Shown here piece after piece: positions 44,872-53,710 of a DNA stretch of 64,000 bases. Within the stretch, counting starts at the first letter, position 1. The number at the start of each line of letters is the position of its first letter. The position numbers and the translations under genes were made by a program. A model generated the notes under the pieces. The model had not been told where the DNA came from. It did no database searches and was given only the letters and a program-made list of their open reading frames with translations. This DNA comes from CAYVKM01 sp964452045 (GTDB lineage: Bacteria > Calditrichota > Calditrichia > RBG-13-44-9), in the NCBI GenBank assembly GCA_964452045.1, contig CAYVKM010000001.1, positions 36,855-100,854 of the forward strand. Reading direction: 5' to 3'.

Positions 44872-45981
44872 ATGGAAAAAAATATCTTCAATCCGGAAAT
44901 CGGACATTTCGATATTCAGGAACGTATTCTGAGTTCCATCAAAAACAATCGGATGCCCCATGCATTTCTGTTCTACGGTAAAGAAGGCGCGGGCAAGGAG
45001 GCATTTGCCCTTGAAATCGCCAAATTATTGAACTGCGAAAAAGGGCCCTATATTATTTGTGGGAAATGCTCGCAATGTATAAAGATAGGAAAACTGGAGC
45101 ACCCCGATGTAAAGTTTATTTTTCCGATACCCAGCAGCAGTAATGTAAAACCGGAAGATATTGCCGAAGTTTTGCAGGAAAAAGCAGCCAATCCCTATCG
45201 CAGAATCAGCTTTGGTTCGAAAAACACTTTTATATCTATCGATACCATTCGAGAGTTGAAGTACGAGGCAAAATTCAAATTGTACGAGGGAAAGAAAAAA
45301 ATATTTATTATCAGTGAAGCCGATGAAATGAGACCGGAGGCGGCCAATGCCCTGCTGAAAATTCTGGAGGAACCACCTGATAACCTGATGCTCATCCTGA
45401 TCAGCTCCAGGATCCATCGTATCCTGCTCACCATCCGATCCCGCAGTCAGTTGGTGCACTTTCCGGCGCTGAAGGGCGATGAAATCCTGAAGATCATCCG
45501 CCATTATACTCCGGAACCGCCGGAACATCTGGCCATGATTATCCGCCTGGCACTGGGGAATATTAAACTCGCCTTCAATTTTATTGAAAATAACGTTCTG
45601 GAAAAACGGGATCAGGCAATCGATTTCCTGCGAAGTGTGGTGGTTATTGAGAAGTCCAACGAATTAATGAACAAAATAAACAGCATTACTGCCAGCCGGG
45701 ATCGCAGAAATATGATGTTGCTGCTTTTTTTCCTGCTCACCTGGTTCCGGGACGCCCTCCATTATAAATATCAGGCAAAAAAAACCGAGCAGTTTATCAA
45801 CAGCGATCTGGAGAAAAATCTGGGAGGATTTGTCTCGGGATACCCCGACGCCGATTTTCATCAAATTATAACTGCCACCCAACATGCCATCTCTGACTTG
45901 GAAGATCCGAGGAATTTAAATCCAACATTGATTTTTACGGACCTCTCTATTAAACTTAATCGTTTGATTAAACAACAATGA
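44872..45981 (+). CDS. holB: DNA polymerase III delta' subunit-like clamp-loader protein
   Basis: The AAA+ module has a Walker A-like FYGKEGAGKEAFALEIAK (near residues 31-48), a four-cysteine zinc site (CEKGPYIICGKCSQC), the EADEMRPEAANALLKILEEPP segment and a sensor motif in ISSRIHRILLTIRSR. This pattern marks clamp-loader subunits (delta' or DnaX-like); the 369-residue length and position fit delta'. It acts in loading the sliding clamp on DNA. The neighbouring ricT and metG genes in this order are seen in FCB genomes. It starts 5 bases after exbD and is followed by ricT after 26 bases. Confidence 0.9.
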   Translation: MEKNIFNPEIGHFDIQERILSSIKNNRMPHAFLFYGKEGAGKEAFALEIAKLLNCEKGPYIICGKCSQCIKIGKLEHPDVKFIFPIPSSSNVKPEDIAEVLQEKAANPYRRISFGSKNTFISIDTIRELKYEAKFKLYEGKKKIFIISEADEMRPEAANALLKILEEPPDNLMLILISSRIHRILLTIRSRSQLVHFPALKGDEILKIIRHYTPEPPEHLAMIIRLALGNIKLAFNFIENNVLEKRDQAIDFLRSVVVIEKSNELMNKINSITASRDRRNMMLLLFFLLTWFRDALHYKYQAKKTEQFINSDLEKNLGGFVSGYPDADFHQIITATQHAISDLEDPRNLNPTLIFTDLSIKLNRLIKQQ

Positions 45982-46007
45982 TTTATTGATTTAACCAGGG
46001 CCGCGAT

Positions 46008-46835
46008 ATGCCTTCAGATTTAGTGGAAGTTGTCTTTAAAGGCAACCGGACCGGAATTTACAGCAATCCGGTCGGAATAACTCTTAAAACCGGCGATTAC
46101 GTAATCGTGGAAGCAGAACGCGGTGAGGACATCGGGATTGTGGTGGCGTTGGGTCGGGTGGTTTCCCTCAAAGAAATGGATGCCGAACCGAAAAAGCTTA
46201 TGCGCCTTGCCACGGAGGATGATCTCACTAAGCTTAAAACGAACCGGATAGAAGAAGAGAATGCTTTTGAGGTTTGTAAGGAAAAAATCAACAAGCATAA
46301 TTTAAATATGAAGCTGGTGGATGTGGAGTATCAGTTTGACAAGAATAAGCTCACGTTCTATTTTACCTCAGATCAGCGGGTGGACTTCCGCCAGTTAGTG
46401 AGGGATCTGGCGGCAAAATACAAAACCCGAATCGAGCTTCGGCAAATTGGGGTAAGGGATGAAGCCAAACGACTGGGTGGCTATGGTACCTGCGGTTATA
46501 AGCTTTGTTGCGCCACATTTATGCGGGAGTTCGAAACCATCACCACCCAGCATGCCAAAGAGCAGTTGTTACCGATGAATCCATCCAAGCTTTCCGGGGT
46601 ATGTGGCCGTTTAAAATGCTGTTTATCTTTTGAGAAGATATTCTATCTGAAGGAGCTGGAAAAATATCCGGAGGTGGATAAACAGATTATCACACCCAAC
46701 GGGAGGGGAATTGTCGATAAAGTTGACATTTTCCATGGTCTGGTTTACGTGCGCCTGGCCAATGACGATTTGGAAAAATTTACCCTGGAACAACTGCAGG
46801 ATAGTACTGCCTCTCCGGCTACGGAGGAAGCTTAA
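46008..46835 (+). CDS. ricT: PSP1 domain protein, RicT/YaaT family
   Basis: The 275-residue protein has the PSP1 C-terminal domain and the cysteine-rich signature of the family: GGYGTCGYKLCCATFMREF followed by SGVCGRLKCCLSFE. In Bacillus the RicT protein joins RicA and RicF to hold iron-sulfur clusters and control RNase Y processing and competence/sporulation steps; in FCB bacteria the role is not known. It lies between holB and metG, and metG begins immediately after its stop codon. Confidence 0.9.
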   Translation: MPSDLVEVVFKGNRTGIYSNPVGITLKTGDYVIVEAERGEDIGIVVALGRVVSLKEMDAEPKKLMRLATEDDLTKLKTNRIEEENAFEVCKEKINKHNLNMKLVDVEYQFDKNKLTFYFTSDQRVDFRQLVRDLAAKYKTRIELRQIGVRDEAKRLGGYGTCGYKLCCATFMREFETITTQHAKEQLLPMNPSKLSGVCGRLKCCLSFEKIFYLKELEKYPEVDKQIITPNGRGIVDKVDIFHGLVYVRLANDDLEKFTLEQLQDSTASPATEEA

Positions 46836-48902
46836 TTGCCCGGGAAGAAAAAATACCTGATAACCAGTGCCTTACCCTATGCCAATGGGCCTATCCATTT
46901 AGGACATCTGGCTGGTGCCTATCTGCCGGCTGATATCTACGCCCGGTACTGCCGGCTGAAGAAACGGGATATCATCTACATCTGCGGTTCGGATGAACAC
47001 GGCGTTCCAATCATGATTCGTGCGCGTAATGAGGGCGTTTCCCCCCAAGAAATCGTGGACCGCTATCATGAAATGAATGAAAAAAGTTTTGCCAAATTCG
47101 GTATGTCCTTCGATTATTACGGGAGGACCTCATCTCCGGTGCACCGGGAAGTCAGTCAGGATTTCTTTCGCAATTTAGCCGGGAAGAAATTATTTACCCT
47201 GAAGACAGACGAACAGCTTTACGATCCCAAGGCCAAAATGTTTTTGGCGGACCGCTTTGTAAGGGGTACCTGTCCGGTGTGCAACTACGAAGATGCCTAT
47301 GGCGATCAGTGCGAAAAGTGCGGTTCCTCCTTAAGCCCCTCAGATCTGATCAATCCGCGCAGTGCCATAACCAATGAAAAACCCATCTTAAAAGAAAGTA
47401 CCCACTGGTATCTGCCCCTGGCCAATTTCCAGGAAAAGTTGGAAAAATGGATTAACATGCATCCGGAGTGGCGGCCCAATGTACTGGGACAGATTAAAAG
47501 CTGGTTTAGCCACGGTTTAAAGGACCGGGCGATGACCCGCGATCTTTCCTGGGGCGTTCCGGTGCCAGAGGAAATCGCCAAAGCCGAAGGGGTGAATCCC
47601 ACCGGCAAAGTATTGTATGTCTGGTTTGACGCGCCCATCGGATACATTTCCGCAACCAAAGAGTGGGGCGAGAAGATGGATAAGCCGGATCTCTGGAAGG
47701 AATACTGGATGGATCCGGATAACACCCAACTGATTCATTTTATCGGGAAAGACAATATTGTTTTCCACTGTATTATCTTTCCGGCACTTTTAATGGCTCA
47801 CGGCGGATATGTCCTGCCGGAAAATGTACCGGCCAATGAATTTCTCAATATAAAAGGACTCAAGTTTTCCACCAGCCGTGGCTTCGCTCTATGGGTGGAT
47901 GAATTTCTGGAGACCTATCCGGCGGATTCGCTCCGGTACTCTCTATCCATAAATATGCCGGAAACCCGCGATGCCGATTTTAGCTGGGAAGAATTTCAGG
48001 CAAAACACAACAACGAGCTAGCAGATATCCTGGGGAATTTTATCAACCGGGCTTTCACCTTTGTCCGAAATTATTACCACGGCCAGATTCCGGCCCGGGG
48101 CGCTTTGGACGATCTGGACCAGGAGCTTATTGACAAACTAAAGTCCGGCCGGGATTCGATCGGCAACCTTATCGACCAATTCCAATTCAAGGAAGCTACA
48201 AAGCAATTTATGGATGTAGCCCGGTTTGCCAATAAATATTTCAATGACCAGGAGCCCTGGAAAACCCGCAGGGAAAACCCCGATAAATGCGCCACCACCC
48301 TCAATCTCTGTCTTCAGGCAGCTTATTCATTAACCATCATGATGCATCCGATTCTGCCCTTTACCTCGCAAAAAATCTGGAAGATGTTGCAGTTGGAAGG
48401 TCAGGTGGAAAAGAGTAAATGGGATCAGATTGGCGAGTTGGTTTTAGAAAACGGACATGCCCTTGGAAAGATTGAGATCCTCTTCGAGAAAATACCCGAT
48501 AAAATAATTAATAAAGAAATAGAGAGACTCCAGCAAATGCAACAGGAAACCCCGGAAAAAGAAAAGCAGGAAGAGCCGAAATATCTTTCCATCGATGAGT
48601 TCAAAAAAGTGGAATTAAAAAGTGCCAAAGTAACTGCAGCAGAACGGGTGGAGGGTGCAGACAAGCTGATGAAACTGCAAATTGAAGTGGGAACAGAAAA
48701 GCGTCAATTGGTCGCCGGCATCGCCCAGCACTATACCCCGGAAGAACTGATCGGAAAGACTATTATTATCGTGGCCAATCTTCAACCGGCCAGGATCAGA
48801 GGCGTGGAATCCCAGGGAATGTTGCTGGCAGTGAATGATGGAGATACGCTTTCCTTGCTAACCCCGGATAAACCTGTTGATTCCGGTAAATCCGTCAGCT
48901 AA
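46836..48902 (+). CDS. metG: Methionyl-tRNA synthetase with C-terminal tRNA-binding domain
   Basis: The class I synthetase motifs are present: the HIGH-type HLGH in ANGPIHLGHLAGAYL and the KMSKS-type KFSTSRG. The zinc knuckle CPVCNYEDAYGDQCEKCG is intact. After the anticodon-binding helical domain there is a linker rich in Glu/Lys and a C-terminal Trbp111/EMAP-like tRNA-binding domain (about 585-688). It attaches methionine to tRNA-Met. The start codon is TTG directly after the ricT stop, supported by a GGAGG 8 bases upstream. The 688-residue length fits the long form. Confidence 0.96.
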   Translation: MPGKKKYLITSALPYANGPIHLGHLAGAYLPADIYARYCRLKKRDIIYICGSDEHGVPIMIRARNEGVSPQEIVDRYHEMNEKSFAKFGMSFDYYGRTSSPVHREVSQDFFRNLAGKKLFTLKTDEQLYDPKAKMFLADRFVRGTCPVCNYEDAYGDQCEKCGSSLSPSDLINPRSAITNEKPILKESTHWYLPLANFQEKLEKWINMHPEWRPNVLGQIKSWFSHGLKDRAMTRDLSWGVPVPEEIAKAEGVNPTGKVLYVWFDAPIGYISATKEWGEKMDKPDLWKEYWMDPDNTQLIHFIGKDNIVFHCIIFPALLMAHGGYVLPENVPANEFLNIKGLKFSTSRGFALWVDEFLETYPADSLRYSLSINMPETRDADFSWEEFQAKHNNELADILGNFINRAFTFVRNYYHGQIPARGALDDLDQELIDKLKSGRDSIGNLIDQFQFKEATKQFMDVARFANKYFNDQEPWKTRRENPDKCATTLNLCLQAAYSLTIMMHPILPFTSQKIWKMLQLEGQVEKSKWDQIGELVLENGHALGKIEILFEKIPDKIINKEIERLQQMQQETPEKEKQEEPKYLSIDEFKKVELKSAKVTAAERVEGADKLMKLQIEVGTEKRQLVAGIAQHYTPEELIGKTIIIVANLQPARIRGVESQGMLLAVNDGDTLSLLTPDKPVDSGKSVS

Positions 48903-48923
48903 TAAAATCCATAGACATAAAAA

Positions 48924-48947
48924 AATGGATCCGGAGAAAAATCCATT
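48924..48947 (-). terminator. Probable terminator for the minus-strand lipoprotein gene
   Basis: AATGGAT (48924-48930) and ATCCATT (48941-48947) form a hairpin. On the minus strand it is followed by a run of T, as expected for an intrinsic terminator about 75 bases after the lipoprotein stop codon at 49021. It may also serve metG in the opposite direction, but the U-tract is then missing. Confidence 0.5.
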
Positions 48948-49020
48948 CATCCCCGGACCCACTTTAGCGGTGCCCCTTCTCAACCCGTGAAGTCAGACCT
49001 CCCGCGGTGTTAAATCTCTT

Positions 49021-49884
49021 TTATCCCTTGGTCATAATTACCAGATAGCGGATTTTCCAGAATGCCTCAGGATCCAGAATTTCCAGAATGGTATGATCAT
49101 CATCTTTCTGGATCAGGTCGTACGATTCCGGATTATGGGGTGAAATGATCTTCAGCTTTTTTGCACTGCGATCAATATCCAGTCTATTTAACAGAGTGAT
49201 ATCAGCAGTATTGAAATCCTGCGGATTAAAACTTGCTGCCAGTTGCTTGGCCTTGCGGATACCCAGGATGCCACCTTTCTCTTCCAGAATACCTTTTTCT
49301 TTGAGCTCTTTCTCGCTTCCGATAATGTAAAACCCAGTGTTTAAGCGCGTGGTCTGGGATTCAATCACTTCGTTCTGGGCTTCAAGTTTACCCTCTACCT
49401 GCGCCACCCGGGCATTGAGGTCTTCCACGTTTTTTCGCAATTCTGTAATATACGTCTCTTTCTCTTCAATCATCTGGTTGAGTTGATTGATATTCTCTTC
49501 CAGTGAAGCACTCTTGAGGTTAGAGGAGTACATTTTTTCTTTTAGCGACTTTAGTTGTTTGCGAGTGTCCTGTAAATACTCATCAATACTGGAAATATTA
49601 TAGAGCAACTTTTCCTTTAACGAAGCCGTCTGGCCAGTTTCCATGTTCTCGGACATTTTATTAAGCAAACCTTCCCGCTTCCGGATATGCTCCAGATTAT
49701 CGTAAACCAGATTTAGGGTTCGGGTATACTCTTCCACAAATTCATCCTTTTGCTCGGATTCCTCCAACAGAAGTCGGTATTCAGTCTCCAGTTGCGCCTG
49801 TTTTTCCTGCAGATCCGCCAGTTTCTTATGGTCGGTGCATCCGGCAAACATCAAAACAACTAAAAAAATTGATAGATAGCGCAT
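49021..49884 (-). CDS. Coiled-coil lipoprotein, 287 aa
   Basis: The signal sequence ends in a lipobox (MFAGC, C16), so the protein should be lipid-anchored at the envelope. Residues 20-185 are a long charged coiled coil. The C-terminal ~90 residues form a compact domain, with GFYIIGSEKELKEKGILEEKGG and a late HNPESYDL segment. This arrangement is common in Bacteroidota-type lipoproteins, but I do not recognise a named family. It starts directly after the small gene at 49886, whose stop region contains its GGAG ribosome-binding site, so the two are coupled. Confidence 0.8.
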   Translation of the reverse strand: MRYLSIFLVVLMFAGCTDHKKLADLQEKQAQLETEYRLLLEESEQKDEFVEEYTRTLNLVYDNLEHIRKREGLLNKMSENMETGQTASLKEKLLYNISSIDEYLQDTRKQLKSLKEKMYSSNLKSASLEENINQLNQMIEEKETYITELRKNVEDLNARVAQVEGKLEAQNEVIESQTTRLNTGFYIIGSEKELKEKGILEEKGGILGIRKAKQLAASFNPQDFNTADITLLNRLDIDRSAKKLKIISPHNPESYDLIQKDDDHTILEILDPEAFWKIRYLVIMTKG

Positions 49885-49885
49885 C

Positions 49886-50287
49886 TTACATCTCCTTCAT
49901 TGTCCAATGTTTAGTGGTATCACTCTGTGACGATTCAAAAACGATGCGACCATCCTGGTCAGATTTAATCATCCCTTTATTATTTTTACCAAAGTCAATT
50001 TCTCCTTTTTCCGGGTAAATCCTGCCTTCACCCTCAATCCGGTTATCCACGGTATTTAATGTATATACGAACCAAATCGAGTTAGCGGTTGAATCGAGTT
50101 CGGTTATCCGGAAGGTAAAAAAGGTTTTTTCGGATGGTGTCTCACGAAAACCAAGATAAAATGCCTTATAATCACTGGCATCCCTCCTGACCAAAGAATC
50201 CACCGGGGTTTGCTCCCCGCTAAGAACCTGGGCAACCACCAGTACGGATCCAAATATAAGAATAATACCTATCAAAACTTTCACCAT
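49886..50287 (-). CDS. Small exported protein of unknown function, 133 aa
   Basis: The protein starts with a signal peptide or membrane anchor (IGIILIFGSVLVVAQVL) followed by a beta-rich domain with ITELDSTANSIWFVY and GEGRIYPEKGEIDFGK. I do not recognise a family. Its stop codon is 1 base from the lipoprotein start at 49884, which suggests translational coupling and a shared envelope function. An AAGGAAG ribosome-binding site precedes the ATG, in a leader resembling that of the gene at 50746. Confidence 0.7.
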   Translation of the reverse strand: MVKVLIGIILIFGSVLVVAQVLSGEQTPVDSLVRRDASDYKAFYLGFRETPSEKTFFTFRITELDSTANSIWFVYTLNTVDNRIEGEGRIYPEKGEIDFGKNNKGMIKSDQDGRIVFESSQSDTTKHWTMKEM

Positions 50288-50542
50288 AAAACTTCCTTAT
50301 TAATCATTTTATCCATGGTCAATCGGACACTCGAATAACTTGATCAACCAAAACTACAAATCACACAAGGTTTTCCAGGATTGGATTTAGGAAATACGAA
50401 AGAAATTAAACAGTTCATCTAAATTAAATATTATTTATCTCTGTCTTCAGGTGCGACAGATCTATCGATTATGAGGGTCAGCCAATTAAATTTTTAATCT
50501 TCCAGGAAAATTAATCCTGTTAAAATATAATTACTTCCAAAA

Positions 50543-50746
50543 TCACGCCAAATGATAGGTACTACGGTCCTGAGAGATAATTTTATAGAGCAAGTCGATC
50601 ATCAATCGCGCATCCTCCAGTCTCTCGGCCGCGCAAAGTAGATAGATTTGCGCCAACACACTGTTCACCCGGTGACTGTTTCGTCCGTTTCGGGCCAGGG
50701 CTACATATTCCGCCTGGGAAATAATTGAAAGTGCATCAGCTGTCAT
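50543..50746 (-). CDS. Small helical protein of unknown function
   Basis: This short open frame encodes a helical, TPR-like peptide (ADALSIISQAEYVALARNG, then SVLAQIYLLCAAERLEDARL). I prefer the ATG at 50746 over the GTG one codon earlier because the AAGGAAG ribosome-binding site is then well spaced. Isolation (about 250 bases of gene-free DNA on each side) and short length limit certainty. Composition is protein-like, and there is a good ribosome-binding site. Confidence 0.5.
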   Translation of the reverse strand: MTADALSIISQAEYVALARNGRNSHRVNSVLAQIYLLCAAERLEDARLMIDLLYKIISQDRSTYHLA

Positions 50747-50982
50747 CACAAAACTTCCTTAATCTTCGACAACTCTAATAACGGAAAGATTACAAATAAG
50801 ATACCAGAAAAAGAGAAAAGTAAAATTAGATTGGAAAGTCTCGTAAAATTAGGAGATACGATTTCCTCACCCAAAGCTTGCGGTCAATCGAGAAATTTTT
50901 AAACTATTTAATTGTACAGAATTTATACAGCCATTTTATGGACATTGCATGGATTGATTCTTAAATCCACCATAGTTTATAA

Positions 50983-51522
50983 TCACTTTTTACCATGCAG
51001 GGGTTCAAAATTGGTGAAATCCGCATGATGAATAATGATTGCTTCGGTACTTCGCCATTTGCCATCCCCTTCTCCGGCATGTACCGCGATCATATGCATA
51101 ATTTCATCCGGGATTCCTTCATCAAACGCCAGACCTACTCCAGAGAACGGGTGTCGCAGGAATTTACCTTCCGTGGATTTTACAAATTTACCGTCTTTTT
51201 CGATGTACTCCAGAATTTTACCGACATCGTGGAGTAATGCCCCGGATAGCAGGTAATCCATGTTTATGCTCATCCTATCCCCATATACTTCCTTCAACGC
51301 TTTTGCCGCATTCACCGAAACATTCACCACGCCCCGGGTATGTTCCACAAAGTTAGCCGGACAGGGATCGATCAACAGGGTAAAGGGCATCCGCAGCATA
51401 TCCTCCGGGATCATATTCCGGATTTTCAGCGCTTTTTCCCAGACCCGAATGGTCTTCTCTCTCAATTCCTGATCCTCGATCTGATTAAACTCCGGGATCA
51501 ATTCTAACAATTTTTCTCTCAT
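50983..51522 (-). CDS. HD-domain hydrolase, 179 aa
   Basis: The HD-superfamily metal motif is visible: the first histidine in VEHTRGVVN, the His-Asp pair in SGALLHDVGK, and further histidines in RHPFSGVG, IAVHAGEGDG and IIHHADF. These are phosphohydrolase-type metal sites, and the short single-domain protein resembles HDIG-type proteins acting on nucleotides or cyclic nucleotides. The specific substrate is unknown. The start at 51522 follows AAGGAGCC at good spacing. It is divergent from the alpha-oxoamine synthase gene, with 241 bases between. Confidence 0.85.
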   Translation of the reverse strand: MREKLLELIPEFNQIEDQELREKTIRVWEKALKIRNMIPEDMLRMPFTLLIDPCPANFVEHTRGVVNVSVNAAKALKEVYGDRMSINMDYLLSGALLHDVGKILEYIEKDGKFVKSTEGKFLRHPFSGVGLAFDEGIPDEIMHMIAVHAGEGDGKWRSTEAIIIHHADFTNFEPLHGKK

Positions 51523-51763
51523 CAATGGCTCCTTCTCAATTTTATTGTAAACAATCCTCTAAACCTCAAATTAAAGTGATGAATTTAAAAGCGATCAATG
51601 ACTATACACAACCAAATTAATATCTAAATAGGATTTTACCGGTTAATCCGGTAAAAAATATTTTTGGTAGTTCTTGCGAATAATTTTACAATTCGTTAAT
51701 ATTTCCGGGTGAAAATTGTTTAAGATATATAACGAATTATGATAAAAAACAGAAGGGAGCCAC

Positions 51764-52990
51764 ATGTCACTGGAAAAATTAGATCAATCTTTGTTAAGAG
51801 ATGTTGAAGCATTGAAAGAGGAAGGCCGGGCCAAAGCACCGGAACGAATTATTGTCGATTATATACCGCCATCAAACGGTAAAGGCCCCCGCTATAGACT
51901 TCAGGGAGCTACCCAGGAATTTATCCGGATGAATTCCAATAGCTACCTGTCACTGTCCAATCATCCGGAACTGATTAAGGCCGCGGATGAGGCTACGCAT
52001 AAATTTGGTGTTGGTCCGGGTGCGGTGCGTTTTATCGACGGTTCTTTCAATTACCATATTGAGCTGGAAAAGCGAATTGCCAAATTTACCGGCAAGCCAG
52101 CAGCCAAAATTTTTAACTCCGCCTACACCGCTAACTGCGGCCTGGCACTGGCCATTTCTACTAAACAGACCTATTGGATTGGTGACCAGCTGAATCACAA
52201 CAGCATTATCCGGGCCATGCGCATTGCCGGTGTGCCCAGTGAAAATAAGGCCATCTACAATCACAATTATATGGATCAGCTTAAGAAATGTTTGGATGAA
52301 ATCCCGGATGGTATGGAGCGGATTGTAGTTATTTTCGATGGAATCTTCAGTATGCGTGGAGATTTTGCCCCGATTAATAAAATTGTCGAACTGACTAAAC
52401 CATATTACAGCAAATTTAAAGATGGTGTTATCACCGTGGTAGACGATTCCCATGGCATCGGTGCCTACGGAAAAACCGGCCGGGGAACTGCTGAATATGC
52501 CGGTGTCGCACCGGACGTTATTATCGGGACATTTGGTAAAGCATTTGGCGTGAATGGTGGTTTTATCGCGGCCAGTGAAGCGGTTATCGAAGCAGTCCGG
52601 CAAAAGGCTGACACCTACATTTATACCAATCCCCTGAGTGTGGCAGATTGTGCAGCCGCCACCAAAGCAGTAAATATATGCGACAGCCCGGAAGGTCTGC
52701 AGCGCCTGAAAAATTTACAGGAGCGAATTAAACAATTCCGGGATGGCATTACCAAACTGGGATTTGAATCCATACCCGGTCCGCATGCGGTGGTTCCGGT
52801 ACTGGTTCGCGATACTGCCAAAACCCACAAAATCGTTCAGCATCTCTATAATAAAGGTATCCTGGTGGTAGGACTCACTTTCCCGGTCGTGCCAAGGGGC
52901 GATGAAACCATCCGGTTCCAGATTAATGCCGCCCATACTGCGGCGGATGTAGATTATGCCCTGAAGACATTGAGCGAAGTAAAAAACTAA
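51764..52990 (+). CDS. Alpha-oxoamine synthase (Kbl/BioF/serine palmitoyltransferase-like)
   Basis: This fold-type I PLP enzyme joins an acyl-CoA to an amino acid. The PLP lysine is in GTFGKAFGV (K259). Other family motifs are FNSAYTANCGL, DQLNHNSI, FDGIFSMRGD and VVDDSHGIGAYG. The 408-residue length and motif wording resemble glycine C-acetyltransferase (Kbl) as well as serine palmitoyltransferase; without a neighbour such as tdh or bioA/D the substrate is open. A strong GGGAG ribosome-binding site precedes the ATG. A good terminator follows at 53012. Confidence 0.9.
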   Translation: MSLEKLDQSLLRDVEALKEEGRAKAPERIIVDYIPPSNGKGPRYRLQGATQEFIRMNSNSYLSLSNHPELIKAADEATHKFGVGPGAVRFIDGSFNYHIELEKRIAKFTGKPAAKIFNSAYTANCGLALAISTKQTYWIGDQLNHNSIIRAMRIAGVPSENKAIYNHNYMDQLKKCLDEIPDGMERIVVIFDGIFSMRGDFAPINKIVELTKPYYSKFKDGVITVVDDSHGIGAYGKTGRGTAEYAGVAPDVIIGTFGKAFGVNGGFIAASEAVIEAVRQKADTYIYTNPLSVADCAAATKAVNICDSPEGLQRLKNLQERIKQFRDGITKLGFESIPGPHAVVPVLVRDTAKTHKIVQHLYNKGILVVGLTFPVVPRGDETIRFQINAAHTAADVDYALKTLSEVKN

Positions 52991-53011
52991 TCTGGTTTAA
53001 TTCTTTATTAG

Positions 53012-53037
53012 GGCCTCTTAAAATAAAGAGGCCTTTT
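53012..53037 (+). terminator. Intrinsic terminator after the oxoamine synthase gene
   Basis: GGCCTCTT and AAGAGGCC form a perfect 8-base-pair stem with a six-base loop, followed by TTTTCTTT. It lies about 20 bases after the stop codon. Confidence 0.92.
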
Positions 53038-53194
53038 CTTTATCAACTGATTTAACGAACTTGCCGCAAATTACTTGAAATTTATCTTATCTGTGTATAT
53101 ATTAAACAGACATAAAAGTAAACTCATCATATAAAAATCAGTCTTGTAAATCTTACAACTGGTACCATAACCTAATTTAAAAAGGAGCGTAAAT

Positions 53195-53596
53195 ATGGAT
53201 GAAAATGTACAACAACCCACTCCGCAAACACCCCCTCAGGCAGCCCAACCTGCTGCAACCTCCAAGGATGCCAACACCTGGGGCATGCTGTGTCATCTTA
53301 TCGCGTTTGCCGGATTTGTTATTCCCCTGGGAAACATCATTGGCCCGTTGGTTATCTGGTTAATTAAGAAAGACGAATTTGAGTTTGTGGATGATCAGGG
53401 TAAGGAGTCCTTAAATTTTCAAATCAGCATGACCATCTATTTCATCATTTCTGCCATTCTCACCGTCATTCTGATTGGCATCTTGCTGTTAATCGCCCTG
53501 GCGATATTTGATATTGTGGTGCTGATCATTGCCACTATCAAGGCAAATGGTGGAGAGAAGTATCGTTATCCGCTTACCATCCGCCTCATAAAATAA
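53195..53596 (+). CDS. DUF4870 (Tic20-like) small membrane protein
   Basis: A Pro/Gln/Ala-rich N-terminal tail (about 25 residues) is followed by three transmembrane helices with the DUF4870 pattern: WGMLCHLIAFAGFVIPLGNIIGP, then KKDEFEFVDDQGKESLNFQ and the C-terminal YRYPLTIRLIK. The family is of unknown function. An AAGGAGC ribosome-binding site precedes the ATG. The gene is monocistronic, between two terminators. Confidence 0.88.
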   Translation: MDENVQQPTPQTPPQAAQPAATSKDANTWGMLCHLIAFAGFVIPLGNIIGPLVIWLIKKDEFEFVDDQGKESLNFQISMTIYFIISAILTVILIGILLLIALAIFDIVVLIIATIKANGGEKYRYPLTIRLIK

Positions 53597-53624
53597 ATTT
53601 GTTTGCTAAAATCTTCAATATATA

Positions 53625-53663
53625 AGAAAGGGTCTTCTTGTCCGCAAACAGAAGACCCTTTCT
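53625..53663. terminator. Intrinsic terminator between convergent genes
   Basis: AGAAAGGGTCTTCT (53625-53638) and AGAAGACCCTTTCT (53650-53663) are perfect inverted repeats with an 11-base loop, followed by CTTTT on the plus strand. It lies after the DUF4870 gene and before the end of the convergent metallophosphoesterase gene. Confidence 0.9.
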
Positions 53664-53710
53664 CTTTTACCGTGGAATAAGATAATTCCCGGTGTTACTT
53701 TTTAATTTTC